Assembly: GCF_019649055.1 (NCBI RefSeq)
Contig: NW_026570230.1
Coordinates: 1,736,001-1,800,000, forward strand
Reading direction: 5' to 3'
Length of the DNA stretch: 64,000 bases
From: Paramacrobiotus metropolitanus
Lineage: Eukaryota > Tardigrada > Eutardigrada > Parachela > Macrobiotidae
The notes under the pieces were generated by a model. The model searched no databases. It worked only from the letters and a program-made list of their open reading frames with translations, and had not been told where the DNA came from. This document shows positions 12,024 through 24,302 of the stretch, piece after piece. A program made the position numbers and the translations under genes. Numbering within the stretch: the first letter of the stretch is position 1; every line of letters starts with the position of its first letter.

Positions 12024-14661
12024 ACCTAAACATCACGGCTGATCTAATCCTCCTGGAGGGATTGGATGGGTGCTATTCACGCACTTCGGTTCATTTTATG
12101 GACTTAAGCGTCGTGCTCAGTGGCAGCGTTTACACATCCAATCTGCCACAAAATCCATTGGACGTTGTTGCTTTTCAGTGCCTAAGCGCAAGTCCAAGCA
12201 CGAAAATAATTAACATTATTTCAAATTAGAAATTTTAGTTTCTATCAAAAGGAGGGCTTAAAAAGCAAAGCGCAAAACGTATCGACCCTGATAACAGATA
12301 CCTGATTTTCTGTTATTATGGTTCCATTCTGACTAGCGTGTGGAACTTTTTGTGAATTGTAAAAGCTACCGCATATCGACATATGCCACGTATAAGAAGA
12401 AGAATAGAATGAGAATTTCTCTCGTTCGTGCTAAGTTTTATTTTGGCCAAATCACAAATGAATCTTTTTTCGGATAACGTTCCATATGTTACACTTTCAG
12501 ACCAGCAACGGAAGCATTACAAACCTGTTTTTTGTTTAAAATGAAAAGTCAAGGACCGTTTTTGTCCTACCAAAACATGCTTACAAAGAATTCTAAAATA
12601 TCTATAAATTATCACTTCCACTCACGGAAAGCCTTTCGACAGCACTAACATGAGCACTCGGGTTAAGGCTATGGTTAAAACTAAGGTCAGCATCTGGTTT
12701 TACTTTGGTTAGAACTAATGTTAGCACTCGGGTTAAGGCTCTGGTTAAATTAAGTGCAAAACGAAACGGGCTTACCATTGTTAGGCTGAAGCATTACTTA
12801 GTTAGATAGTTAATCTGATAGAACAACGATTCAAAAGTTTATTTTTTATGATTGAATTTAAAAAAGGTAATGGCTATTCTCACCACCCTAGCACCTCCTT
12901 TGGCTGTTCACGACCTTTCACCACCTTTTGGCTATTCGCACCCACTTTTTAAAAAATATTTTGCCACCACCTTTGGCTATTGTGACCACCTTTTACACCT
13001 CCTATAGACTATTCCCATTTCTTTACATATTTTAATAATAATATTATGTTTATAAATGCCTACGGAGATCTTTCTTTTATAAAAATGATTGTAAAATCAT
13101 ATTTGTATAACGCTATGCGTTTAGGCGCACGACCTTTAAAAAGCCGGGCAAGTAAACCCGATAATACTTGCCGGTATCAACAAATACTGTACTAGCAGGT
13201 ACAAAATCATGAGATACAAGTCAGTTAAATATGACTGATCCGCCACAAAGTGCATGACGATCAAAGAACTGGAAGAAAACCATTCCAGCATACCCGGCGA
13301 GCTGAATGCAATGCCGCTCTAACCGTAGCGGCACGGCTGAAAGAACACCGCCCCATCATTACTAAGCAAAATATGCGGCATAACCATCCTCTTACCAAGG
13401 ATAGTTGGCAAAACGTGCTGGAAAAATCGACGGTTGATCCGAAAGAAGCTGTAGTCCGTGAATTGATAGAATCGCGAGTGAATTTAAAAAAGTGCGAGTG
13501 CGAGTGATAAAAAAGCTACTGAGTTTCCACAAGGCCAATCGATCGACATTCTGTTTCCTCGGGCAGCAGCAAAAATGGATACGACTGTAGCGTTTTCACC
13601 ATTGCTTTTGCAGTTGAAATCGTTTACCAGGGTTTACCGGAAGAAGCCGAACTCTGCAATAAGAAGATGCGAGAACGTTTGGCAAACAGCTGCAGCACGG
13701 ACAAGATGCGCCTAGATATTTTCGTCGGCGGCGGCCCCAACCGTAAAAAAAAAGTGCCCCAACGGCAAAGCTTTGTTTTGTCACGAAGTTTTTTATAAAA
13801 TTTACTGTGCAAAAATGCACAAAGAGGTGAGAATAGCTAAAAGAGGTGCAGAGGCGGTGGCAATAGTCAAAAGGTGGTGTTAGAATTCAATTTTGGAAGG
13901 TGGTGGAATAGCCAATAGGTGGTGAAAGGTCGAGAATAGCCAAGGAGGTGCCATGGTGGTGAGAATAACCATTTCTTTAAAAATCAATCAGAAAAATAAA
14001 CTCTTTTGAATCGTTGTTCTTTCGAATTAACTATCTAACTAAGTAATGCTTCAGCCTAACAATGGTAAGCCTGTTTCGTTTTGCACTTAATTTAATTAGA
14101 GCCCTAACCTGAGTGCTAACATTAGTTCTAACCAAAGTAAAACCCGAATGCTGACCTTAGTTTTAACCATAGTCTTAACCTGAGTGCTCATGTTAGTGTT
14201 GTCGAAAGGCTTTCCGTGAGTGGAAGTGATAATTATAGATATTTTAGAATTTTTGCAAGCATGTTTTGGTAGGACAAACGGTCCTTGACTTTTCATTTTA
14301 AACAAAAAACAGTCTTGTAATGCTTCCATTGTCTGAAAGTGCAACATACGGAGTTATCCGGAAAAAGATTCATTTGTGACGGCCAAAATAAAACGCTATT
14401 CATGCTAGTCAGAATGGAACGATATAACAAAAACAGGTTAGAGTAGGTCAATGATTGCTTGCTTTTTTAAGTCTTTGAAAAACTGCCTTTATTTGAATAA
14501 ATTTCGTGTTAGACTTGCGTTAGGCACAGGCAACGTCAATGGATTTTTGTGGCAGATTGGATAAACGCTGCCATTGAACGACGTTAAGTCCATCGAATGA
14601 AGTGTGTACAGCACCATCCAACCTCTCCAGGAGGATTAGATCAGCCGTGATGTTTAGGCTC
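12024..14661. mobile_element. Foldback (long-TIR) DNA transposon, copy 1, Mutator-like
   Basis: The outer ends are inverted repeats starting CCTAAACATCACGGCTGATC. The left arm (about 12024-13030) is matched in reverse complement by the right arm (about 13800-14660), interrupted by a unique core of about 0.75 kb. Flanks ACACTGCT at 12016-12023 and 14662-14669 form an 8-bp direct repeat (9 bp with one mismatch), consistent with a target duplication. The core carries a broken ORF with a FLYWCH-like HNHPL motif. An 8-9 bp duplication plus a FLYWCH-type finger point to a Mutator-like origin, which is inference. The outer part of the right arm (about 14400-14640) is more diverged than the other three arms. 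Confidence 0.8.
13209..13507 (+). pseudogene. FLYWCH-like zinc-finger ORF remnant in foldback copy 1
   Basis: The reading frame encodes RTGRKPFQHTRRAECNAAL followed by NMRHNHPLTKDSW. The spacing of one Cys and a terminal H-N-H-P resembles FLYWCH and related fingers at the N-terminus of Mutator-like transposases. A single-base difference from copy 2 (GACTGATCC here against GACTGGATCC) puts a stop just after the start. No transposase catalytic domain follows. It could instead be an unrelated finger. Confidence 0.45.
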
Positions 14662-14710
14662 ACACTGCTGAGTGCTGACGCATCCGCGTGACTCATCAGC
14701 CGCTGGCACC

Positions 14711-17425
14711 ACCTAAACATCACGGCTGATCTAATCCTCCTGGAGGGATTGGATGGGTGCTATTCACGCACTTCGGTTCATTTTATGGACTTAAGCCGTG
14801 CTCAGTGGCAGCGTTTACACATCCAATCTGCCACAAAATCCATTGACGTTGTTGCTTTTCAGTGCCTAAGCGCAAGTCCAAGCACGAAAATAATTAACAT
14901 TATTTCAAATTAGAAATTTTAGTTTCTATCAAAAGGAGGGCTTAAAAGCAAAGCGCAAAACGTATCGACCCTGATAACAGATACCTGATTTTCTGTTATT
15001 ATGGTTCCATTCTGACTAGCGTGTGGAACTTTTGTGAATTGTAAAGCTACCGCATATCGACATATGCCACGTATAAGAAGAAGAATAGAATGAGAATTTC
15101 TCGTTCGTGCTAAGTTTTATTTTGGCCAAATCACAAATGAATCTTTTTTCGGATAACGTTCCATATGTTACACTTTCAGACCAGCAACGGAAGCATTACA
15201 AACCTGTTTTTTGTTTAAAATGAAAAGTCAAGGACCGTTTTTGTCCTACCAAAACATGCTTACAAAGAATTCTAAAATATCTATAAATTATCACTTCCAC
15301 TCACGGAAAGCCTTTCGACAGCACTAACATGAGCACTCAAGTTATACTATGGTTAAAACTAAGGTCAGCATTCGGGTTTTTACTTTGGTTAGAACTAATG
15401 TTAGCACTCGGGTTAAGGCTCTGGTTAAATTAAGTGCAAAACGAAACGGGCTTACCATTGTTAGGCTGAAGCATTACTTAGTTAGATAGTTAATTCGATA
15501 GAACAACGATTCAAAAAAGTTTATTTTTTATGATTGAATTTAAAAAAGGTAATGGCTATTCTCACCACCCTAGCACCTCCTTTGGCTGTTCTCACGACCT
15601 TTCACCACCTTTTGGCTATTCGCACCCACTTTTTAAAAAATATTTTTGCCACCACCTTTGGCTATTGTGACCACCTTTTTACACCTCCTATAGACTATTC
15701 CCATTTCCTTACATATTTTAATAATAATATTATGTTTATAAATGCCTACGGAGATCTTTCTTTTATAAAAATGATTGTAAAATCATATTTGTATAACGCT
15801 ATGCGTTTAGCGCACGACCTTTAAAAGCCGGGCAAGTAAACCCGATAATACTTTGCCGGTATCAACAAATACTGTACTAGCAGGTACAAAATCATGAGAT
15901 ACAAGTCAGTTAAATATGACTGGATCCGCCACAAAGTGCATGACGATCAAAGAACTGGAAGAAAACCATTCCAGCATACCCGGCGAGCTGAATGCAATGC
16001 CGCTCTAACCGTAGCGGCACGGCTGAAAGAACACCGCCCCATCACACTAAGCAAAATATGCGGCATAACCATCCTCTACCAAGGATAGTTGGCAAAACGT
16101 GCTGGAAAATCGACGGTTGGATCCGAAAGAAGCTGTAGAAGTCCGTGAATTGATAGAATCGCGAGTGAATTTAAAAAAAGTGCGAGTGCGAGTGATAAAA
16201 AAGCTACTGAGTTTCCAATAAGGCCAATCGATCGACATTCTGTTTCGGGTATAGCAGCAAAAAATGGATACGACTGTAGCGTTTTCACCCATTGCTTTGC
16301 AGTTGAAATCGTTTACCAGGGTTTACCGGAAGAAGCCGAACTCTGCAATAAGAAGATGCGAGAACGTTTGGCAAACAGCTGCAGCACGGACAAGATGCGC
16401 TCAGATATTTTTCCGTCGGCGGCGGCCCCAACCGTAAAAAAAAAGTGCCCCAACGGCAAAGCTTTGTTTTTGTCACGAAGTTTTTATAAAATTTACTGTG
16501 TAAAAAATGCAATAAAGAGGTGAGAATAGCTAAAAGAGGTGTGCAGAGGCGGTGGCAATAGTCAAAAGGTGGTGTTAGAATTCCACTTGGAAGGTGGTGG
16601 AATAGCCAATAGGTGGTGAAAGGTCGTGAGAATAGCCAAAGGAGGTGCCATGGTGGTGAGAATAACCATTTCCTTTTAAAAATCAACTCAGAAAAATAAA
16701 CTCTTTTGAATCGTTGTTCTTCGAATTAACTATCTAACTAAGTAATGCTTCAGCCTAACAATGGTAAGCCCGTTTCGTTTTGCACTTAATTTAATTAGAC
16801 TCTAACCCGAGTGCTAACATTAGTTCTAAACCAAAGCAAAACCCGAATGCTGACCTTAGTTTTAACCATAGTCTTAACCTGAGTGCTCATGTTAGTGTTG
16901 TCGAAAGGCTTTCCGTGAGTGGAAGTGATAATTTATAGATATTTTAGAATTCTTTGCAAGCATGTTTTGGTAGGACAAAACGGTCCTTGACTTTTCATTT
17001 TAAACAAAAAACAGTCTTGTAATGCTTCCATTGTCTGAAAGTGTAACATACGGAAAGTTATCCGAAAAAAGATTCATTTGTGATTTGGCCAAAATAAAAC
17101 GCCAGTTCCACACGCTAGTCAGAATGGAACCATTATAACAGAAAATCAGGTATCTGTTATCAGGGTCGATACGTTTTGCGCTTTGCTTTTTAAGCCCTTC
17201 TTTTGATAGAAACTAAAATTTCTAATTTGAAATAATGTTAATTATTTTCGTGCTTGGACTTGCGCTTAGGCACTGAAAAGCAACAACGTCCAATGGATTT
17301 TGTGGCAGATTGATGTAAACGCTGCCACTGAGCACGACGCTTAAGTCCATAAAATGAACCGAAGTGCGTGAATAGCACCCATCCAATCCCTCCAGGAGGA
17401 TTAGATCAGCCGTGATGTTTAGGTG
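14711..17425. mobile_element. Foldback (long-TIR) DNA transposon, copy 2
   Basis: Same family as the element 50 bases upstream, in the same order: left arm about 14711-15715, core about 15720-16500, right arm about 16520-17425. The target duplication is CTGGCACC (14703-14710) against TTGGCACC (17426-17433), 7 of 8 matching. Arms include blocks such as GGCTATTCTCACCACC and its complement, and runs of GAGTGCTAACATTAG. Against copy 1 the left arm and core differ mostly by homopolymer length and single indels. Each copy has its own flanking duplication, so these are two insertions rather than one tandem duplication. Confidence 0.82.
15894..16200 (+). pseudogene. FLYWCH-like zinc-finger ORF remnant in foldback copy 2
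   Basis: It starts MRYKSVKYDWIRHKVHDDQR and continues through RRAECNAALTVAARL. An indel then breaks the frame before the HNHPL-equivalent segment, which is readable in another frame (compare copy 1). Translating the two copies together suggests one finger of about 100 residues. No DDE catalytic region is present in the core. Confidence 0.45.
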
Positions 17426-17433
17426 TTGGCACC

Positions 17434-18014
17434 GAGTACAAAAGCGCATTCAAACGGGCAAAAGAGAAAAGGCTCCGCAGCCGCACAACTGCATTCAAAC
17501 TGCTGCTTTTGTTATCTGAACGTATTTGTGGATTCATTCTACGGAATCCGGGAGCCTTACGCCCTTACCCAAGTAATTTTAATTTAATTTTCATGTAGTG
17601 TAGTAGTAGTAGTAGCAATAAATATTTTCTGGTGTTCTTGTTTACCTGTGCGCGTGAATTTGTCTTGAAGAATTAGCCGTGATAACTATTTCCTGTCTGC
17701 TTTATTCCCGTTGGTTTGTGAAAGTTGCCAGCTGCCACTACAAGGTAGCAACTTTTATCTGGCTGTAACAGTTCATTTAAATACTAACAGCATTAACTCT
17801 ACTTAAATAACTTTCGTTAAAGTACGTAATGGTTCCCCGACGCTTTTAATGCTACAGTGTGACAGTTTGAGAATTTTGATCATCCATGCACTTGCTTTTT
17901 TCTGTTTTTGCAAATGAAAGAATCCTCCGATTTCTGACGAACAGTTACAGTTCGCTTTGTACTATTGTACAGATAACTCTTTCTGCAGACCATCCTACTC
18001 ATTACTCAACGACA
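17434..18014. other. Spacer between foldback copy 2 and the membrane-protein gene
   Basis: It contains a short GTAGTAGTAGTAG run near 17597 and the probable promoter of the gene starting at 18015. No gene is seen. Confidence 0.5.
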
Positions 18015-19245
18015 ATGTCGTCAGGAAACTTTACCAACGCCACATCTCAACAGCTGGTACGTATTAACCTTAACCATAAGAATTCTCTTGCCATCTATCA
18101 AGTTATCATTAACTGGAAGTTCAATAATTTACACACAATTTTTACCTACCTATGTGCTTGCACAGATCAGACCTGCCACGGACGCTGGGCCATGGTCGTT
18201 GGAGCATTTCATCCAGCTGCTGCATGCGTGTGGACACTTGCTGGCGCATTACGCAACCTGGGAACGTTTCTTCATTTTTATCCTGTGTGTCCTGGCGATA
18301 GAGTTTTGTCGACGCTTACGGTATGTCCATCACTGCACAATGTGCTGGGATGACCATAATCTAATATAACGTTTACAACTGCAAAATATGAAAATTTTAA
18401 ATTGGACAGTAAAAAAAACTGCAAAATACTGGTACGCAGCAAAGCAGGATAACACAGTAACACTTCAATCTTATCACAGTATTTTAATGTTGAATATGGT
18501 TTTGTTTTATTCCTTTGATATTCAGTAAAAACTTGCACTTTGATGCTAATGTCACTGTCATGGATAAATTTTAAAATTATACGTAATTCAGTTAGTGTAA
18601 TATGTCTATTTTACGGTGGTGGAATTTCTATGCTGCATTGCTATCAAGGACTAAGGAGTGTTTAGAATGTAATTATACGTTTAGGCACTAGCAAATTGGT
18701 GCAAAAACATGTCGAGCAACGTTGTTGGATATTTTCTGGAAACTTTTATTACCTTTATTAAGTTTATTTCCGTCCTTGTTCTTCGCGTAAAATATATTGT
18801 GAAATAGTCTTTGGATTGTTTACAATTGTTAGCTGCATGATAGTGCACAGTTTGATGGCGTTGTAGGAAATTTTCCGGCTTGAGTGACTACCACATCATG
18901 ATGGCGAAAGAGATGGAGGCGATCAGCGGTATTCGTGAGGAAATTGAGGCAGGCCGCATCGCTGGAGCCAAGAAGATCCAGTACAACTTCAGCATCACTT
19001 GGACCCTGCCCAAAGCCAAACAGCCCACGGCCCAGCACTACGCCCATACCGGGAATCGTTCGGTGCATTTCTTGGACAGCAGCGCCAGTCTGTCGGAGAG
19101 CGATGTCAGCTTGAATCTCCCACCGGTCCCCTGCACTCCCGTTTCGCGCAAGAAATCCACCTTCTCCGTAGGCCGCATCCGCGACTCCATCGGGTTGGCG
19201 CGCCACCGTATGACCGGACCGAAAAAAAACCACTTGGACACTTAA
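18015..19245 (+). CDS. Uncharacterised single-span membrane protein, 191 aa
   Basis: I do not recognise this protein. Three exons join in phase: 18015-18056, 18166-18320 and 18867-19245 (an alternative acceptor before 18885 would drop six residues). Residues 1-40 are polar, with a potential N-glycosylation site (NFT, NAT). A hydrophobic segment at about 45-62 (RFFIFILCVLAIEFCRR) is followed by basic residues, as in a signal anchor or tail-oriented span. A charged helix-like stretch follows (MMAKEMEAISGIREEIEAGR). The tail is rich in Ser, Pro and basic residues (SRKKSTFSVGRIRDSIGLAR). A poly(A) signal AATAAA lies at 19560-19565. The intact frame across three exons argues that it is a real gene. 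Confidence 0.72.
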
Positions 19246-20356
19246 ACACGGATACGTTCGGCATTGCACCATTGTACGACGTCAGCAACGGGAAATGGGA
19301 TGGAACTTGATTTCACCTTCTTTTAATTCTTATGAGGGTACTTCCATTAGTTCGGGTTTTCTTTGTCGATAGTTTGCTGAATGCCACCTTGTTTTTTCGA
19401 ATCGGTTAGCTTTCTGTCGCACACGCATGCTGAAATGAAAGTGCAAATTACTGATAAATATATTTTGCGCTGAGCATGGATACGTAAATAGTGTTGGAAA
19501 ATGGTTTTTAAGTGTGCCTGTTGTTGATTTTGTCAACTTGTTGCATTAGACTTTGTTGCAATAAAGTTCGAATCGGAAGGAAAGATCTTACAAATTACAA
19601 TGAGGATAAACTGTGTGTGAGTGGTTGATTGCGTTTAGCCTGTTGATCGTTTCGTTAATCTTGATTTTGAACTACTCGTAAATTCGAAGCATCCTGTTCG
19701 GCAGTACTATTCAGTTTTTTTATTTAGTAGTATTCAGTTTTGATAATTATTTTGTGATCATACAAATGTTTGTGCAGTTTAATTAAACAAAAAGTACATT
19801 ATGTTGACGGAACGCTGTAAAAAAATATAACTATGTACTTACAATTCTACAGTCTATTTTTCTACAGTCTATTTTACAGTCTATTTTTCCTCTAATTCTG
19901 AACTGCTGACCACATGTTCAGTCATAAGCTTGGCAAAAGAGATACTCAGTAGTTACGGCAGCTGCTACCGCAAGGGTTGGCATTTACCATCCTGTTGCTT
20001 CAGCTGGGAGCTCCTACCAGTCTAATGAATTTTTAGAGAGCACAATTTTATTTTTATGCTTTTCTTATTTTCTGCCTTTTCATTTTGATAAAGTTTCGAT
20101 TCGAATGTTTGCTTTGGCAGTTTTGTTGCATTATCTTAGGTGGTTATTATGCGTTTTTGATCTCTAAACTTTGCAGTGCATGATATTACCATTTCCTGTA
20201 GGCTGTACTGATGATTTCCGTCTTCGCAGTGCATGCCAGAAACCAGCCTTGATAGTACTGTATCGAGAGCTGGAGGTGCCTCCTCATACTTCGCCTATCC
20301 CGCGCGCGGAAGACTGCTGCAACCTGCCACATCGCTGAATATTCCTCGCTGCCACA
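19246..20356. other. 3' UTR and spacer before NDUFS2
   Basis: AATAAA at 19560-19565 probably ends the upstream transcript. Around 19855-19885 there is a short direct repeat of TACAGTCTATTTT. The NDUFS2 promoter and 5' leader should lie near 20200-20356. No gene is seen. Confidence 0.5.
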
Positions 20357-23281
20357 ATGCCCCTGTCATCGACCGTAAAATCTGCATTGCGGACATCGCT
20401 TTTACTCAGGCGATCATTGCACACCACAACAACGCGGTATGCACTCTCCGCGCAGCATGAACAGTTGTGCACGCCAGCGCACTATGCAGTAGGGGAGTAG
20501 GCTGTTTATTTTTGCAGGCTGGGCAATCCCGTCTGGGTACCCGATGTGAAGTTTATAGCCAAATTCCAAGGCCCGGTTCTGGTGCCTGAAGATAAGCCTC
20601 TCGCCTTGGGAAAACATGATATCGTGTTCACCAACAGTAAGCCCATACAGGCAGCGCATCTATGCATTTGATGATGTTTTGTTGTGAATATTAATGGAAC
20701 GGGCTGTTGCAGTGGCCACTCTTCCCGTGGAGAAGAAGGTGCGCAATATGGTGCTCAATTTCGGCCCGCAACATCCCGCAGCGCACGGTGTATTACGTTT
20801 GGTTTTGGAGTTAGACGGAGAGGTGGGTTAATCCTTTTGCGTTATGCATCGTATCAGCCTTAGCACAGTGTCTTTTTGCTGTCGTCCTGACATGCTGTAC
20901 AGGAAATACACGATTTGCTGCCGTTATGCAAGGATTTTTAGACAGCGTGAATTTGTGGAAATTTGCATGGATATTTTTCTTGCAGACGGTGGTGCGGGCG
21001 GATCCCCATATCGGGCTGCTGCATCGCGCCACGGAGAAGTTAATCGAGTATAAAACCTACATGCAGGCTCTGCCGTACATGGACCGTCTGGATTACGTGT
21101 CCATGATGTGCAATGAGCAGTGCTTCTCGCTGGCTATTGAGAAATTATTAAATATTGAAATTCCCATCCGTGCAAAATGGATCAGAGGTGAGTTTTCTTT
21201 ATCTAGCCGCCATTTATCTAGCCGCCATACACGAATGTAATGTTTTGTTACATACTGTAATAGATGTTGTAACGTACGTTACTGTAAGTGTAAAAATGTG
21301 CCTCGTTTTTCTGCAGTTTTATTTGGAGAACTTACTCGTATTTTAAATCACATTATGGGCGTGACGACGCATGCCCTGGACGTCGGAGCAATGACGCCAT
21401 TTTTCTGGCTGTTTGAGGAACGCGAAAAGGTACTAACTGTCATTTTGCAGTTCGTTTGCAGTTTGTCATCTGCAAGTCGATCGTATTAAAAGAACAGGAA
21501 AGGAAAAGAATTTCAAAGCAGTTTTGTTGTAATAGAATAAGTATGAGTAGTTTCCTTACGAGTACTGTAACATGCGGATAAACTGAAGCGAGAACGGCAC
21601 TACTACATGTTTGCACCGTTTTAGTTGTGCGAATTTTATGAACGAGTTTCGGGTGCACGAATGCACGCGAACTATGTTCGTCCCGGTGGAGTGCAGTACG
21701 ATTTGCCGTTGGGATTAATGGATGACATCTACGACTGGGCTATTAAATATAACCAGCGTCTGGATGAATTGGAAGACGTGCTCACCGGCAATCGTATCTG
21801 GAAAGCCCGAACTGTCGGCATTGGAACGGTGTCGGCGGAGGATGCGCTTGCTTATGGGATGAGGTACATGATATACATCATCATCATAATTAACGAGATG
21901 TACCGTATATCTCGTTAATTTTGATGTTCTGTTAGCAATGTATGATTCAGTTTCTTTAGATTTAGGCTTTTAAAATGAGAAAGGATGACAATGTTGTAAA
22001 GCGTCGGTATAATTTTGCAGCTTAATTTAAGTCATACGTTCACATTCCATGAAACCATACTGTTTCATTTCCCTGTTAAATACTCGCAAGAATTAAGCTG
22101 ACATGGAAACTTGTAAATTGGTTCTTAAAGTGGTGTGATGCTACGGGGATCCGGCATCAAATGGGATCTGCGCAAAGTGCAGCCGTACGATGCCTACGAT
22201 CAAGTGGAATTCGATGTGCCCATCGGTTCACACGGGGATTGCTACGATCGCTACCTGGTGCGCGTGGAGGAAATGCGCCAGTCGCTGCGGATCATCCATC
22301 AGTGCCTGAATAAAATGCCACCTGGTGAGATCAAAGTGGACGATAACAAGGTGGTGCCTCCCTCCCGAAAGGAAATGAAGGTACGCTTACGACCATGTGT
22401 ACGGTGTATGGTGGTATCTTGCAGAATGGATAAATTAGTGCACAATTAATTTTATGAAGTAGAAAGGCTTACAACTGAAATAATTATTCAGATGCGTAAC
22501 GTAAGTGGTAATATTTGGCAGCGTGTTACAATAGTATGTGGATGTTCGGGCAGCACGTATCGAGGCCGACAAGTTCTTTCTCATGAGCTTGTTCGGTCAA
22601 AACAGTGCTAAGAGAATTCCATTTTGGGGAGGCTTTCACTTGGTCACCGAATGTGATCTTCTCAATGCATGTCGGTATTACCCAGTGAAAGTACAGTACA
22701 TCTGCTCTGCATGGTGCACACTGCACACTGTTGGAGGGATCATTAAGAGACAGCAGTTTAATTGTTTTGAGGTTTTTCGGTTGATGGTGTGCGTTCATGT
22801 GTGTGCTTAATTTCTGTGAATTTCTGTAAATACTGAAGGTCTTCAAATGATTTAATTTTCGTTAAGCACAAGTATTCCGCAAGTACTGTAATTTTACAGA
22901 ACAGCGCCAGTATGGTTTTCACACGTTGTATTCTTGTATGTGAGCGTGGAGATATTTATATCTTGATAGCAACGTTCACTGGAAATAATCTGCTGTGGTT
23001 TGCAGGAATCGATGGAGGCGTTAATCCACCATTTCAAGCTGTACACCGAAGGTGTACAAGTCCCGCCCGGCTTCACCTACACCGCCGTGGAGGCGCCCAA
23101 AGGGGAGTTCGGGATCTACCTGGTGTCGGACGGCACGAGCCGACCGTATCGCTGCAAGATCAAGGCGCCCGGCTTCGCGCATCTCGCGGCCATCGACCAC
23201 ATCGGCAAGCAGCACATGCTGGCCGACATTGTGGCCATCATCGGGACACTGGATATCGTCTTCGGGGAAGTGGATCGATAA
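20357..23281 (+). CDS. NDUFS2: NADH dehydrogenase iron-sulfur protein 2 (49-kDa complex I subunit)
   Basis: Core subunit of mitochondrial complex I that forms part of the ubiquinone-binding pocket. Eight exons join in phase: 20357-20436, 20518-20636, 20713-20822, 20986-21187, 21317-21429, 21625-21863, 22131-22380 and 23006-23281, giving 462 residues (human 463). The start gives an arginine- and serine-rich leader ([20 protein letters not shown]) typical of mitochondrial import. Conserved blocks are [71 protein letters not shown] (here [11 protein letters not shown]), [29 protein letters not shown] and [14 protein letters not shown]. It ends DIVFGEVDR, as in animal homologues. A partial copy lies at about 53.3-53.9 kb. 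Confidence 0.97.
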
Positions 23282-24302
23282 ATGCGTCAAACCAGACTGT
23301 GTACAGGTTTAATGTTATGTAGTGTCAGTGCGTGTGTTGTACTCTGATAGTGTGTTTTCACCTGTGTCGTTTAGATGATGGAAATGCTACTGTGGGGGAG
23401 ATACCTTTTACTAATGTGACTGTTATTGTGGCTTAAATTGGTTGTAAGCATTCTTTAACGGCTTAATTTGAGCGCTTATCAAAAGAACGGTGCGTTTCTT
23501 GAAGTTTTGCTGTTTTTGAAGTTTCTTCACTTCCGCTTTGTACGCTTTAAGGAAATGGTAAGTGTTTGGTTGCCCTCACAACGGCAATAGTTATGCGCAT
23601 TCTCATCGGGCCTTCACGATGGGCCAGTGGCCGGGCCACTAACGATTACGCAAGAAGTGGTACTAACTACTAACGAGTAGAGTCGACTTGGTAGCATAGA
23701 AGTATTCATCAAAAACTGAGACTTTTATCACAACAGGATGAATCATTGAAATTTATACTCTAGAGTCTATATAGAGTAGTATTTTAATGATTTTGCCATG
23801 CATTGATTGCATTTACAGTACACTGCACAGTGCGCATTCACTAGTGAATGCCGCCGCCTTATAGCCGCCTGGTATAGCCGCCTTGCAGTAGGCCGTAGTC
23901 GTACAGCAATATTACTGTGTGACTGTAGGTGAGGTCCGTGAGGGCAATGTGAATGTATTAATTGTAAATAATACCAGACTACTAGCACAAGTACATGAGG
24001 TATACTACTAGTAGTCACGTACTGTACAAAACAGTGGCGAAAAATATTTTCCTTTCGTGTTTTGTTGTTTTGCTAAGAATTTCGTATTAAAGATGACTGA
24101 GTTGGAGTTGGATAGTGAGATGATTCGACTAACTGTAAAATGACTCCTGCATGACAGCATAACGTTTGCCATACAAGTGCATAATATCTATATAATATTA
24201 TTATGTTTCCATGGTATTGATAATTGATGTATTGATTTGAAAACTAGAAATAAGCGTATAGGAGTACTAGAGTCAGCAGATTCATCTTGCGAATTCAGTT
24301 TA
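23282..24302. other. NDUFS2 3' flank
   Basis: NDUFS2 3' UTR followed by AT-rich spacer. A GCCGCC-containing patch at about 23850-23885 (repeated TATAGCCGCCT) is the only structure noted. No gene is seen. Confidence 0.5.

Noticed and set aside
20233-20460. 75-codon ORF overlapping NDUFS2 exon 1
   Set aside because: It is in a different frame from the mitochondrial leader (ATG 20357), which joins in phase to exon 2.
24237-24302. Longer N-terminus of the F-box protein from TTG 24237
   Set aside because: Not an ATG. The first ATG in frame is 24303.
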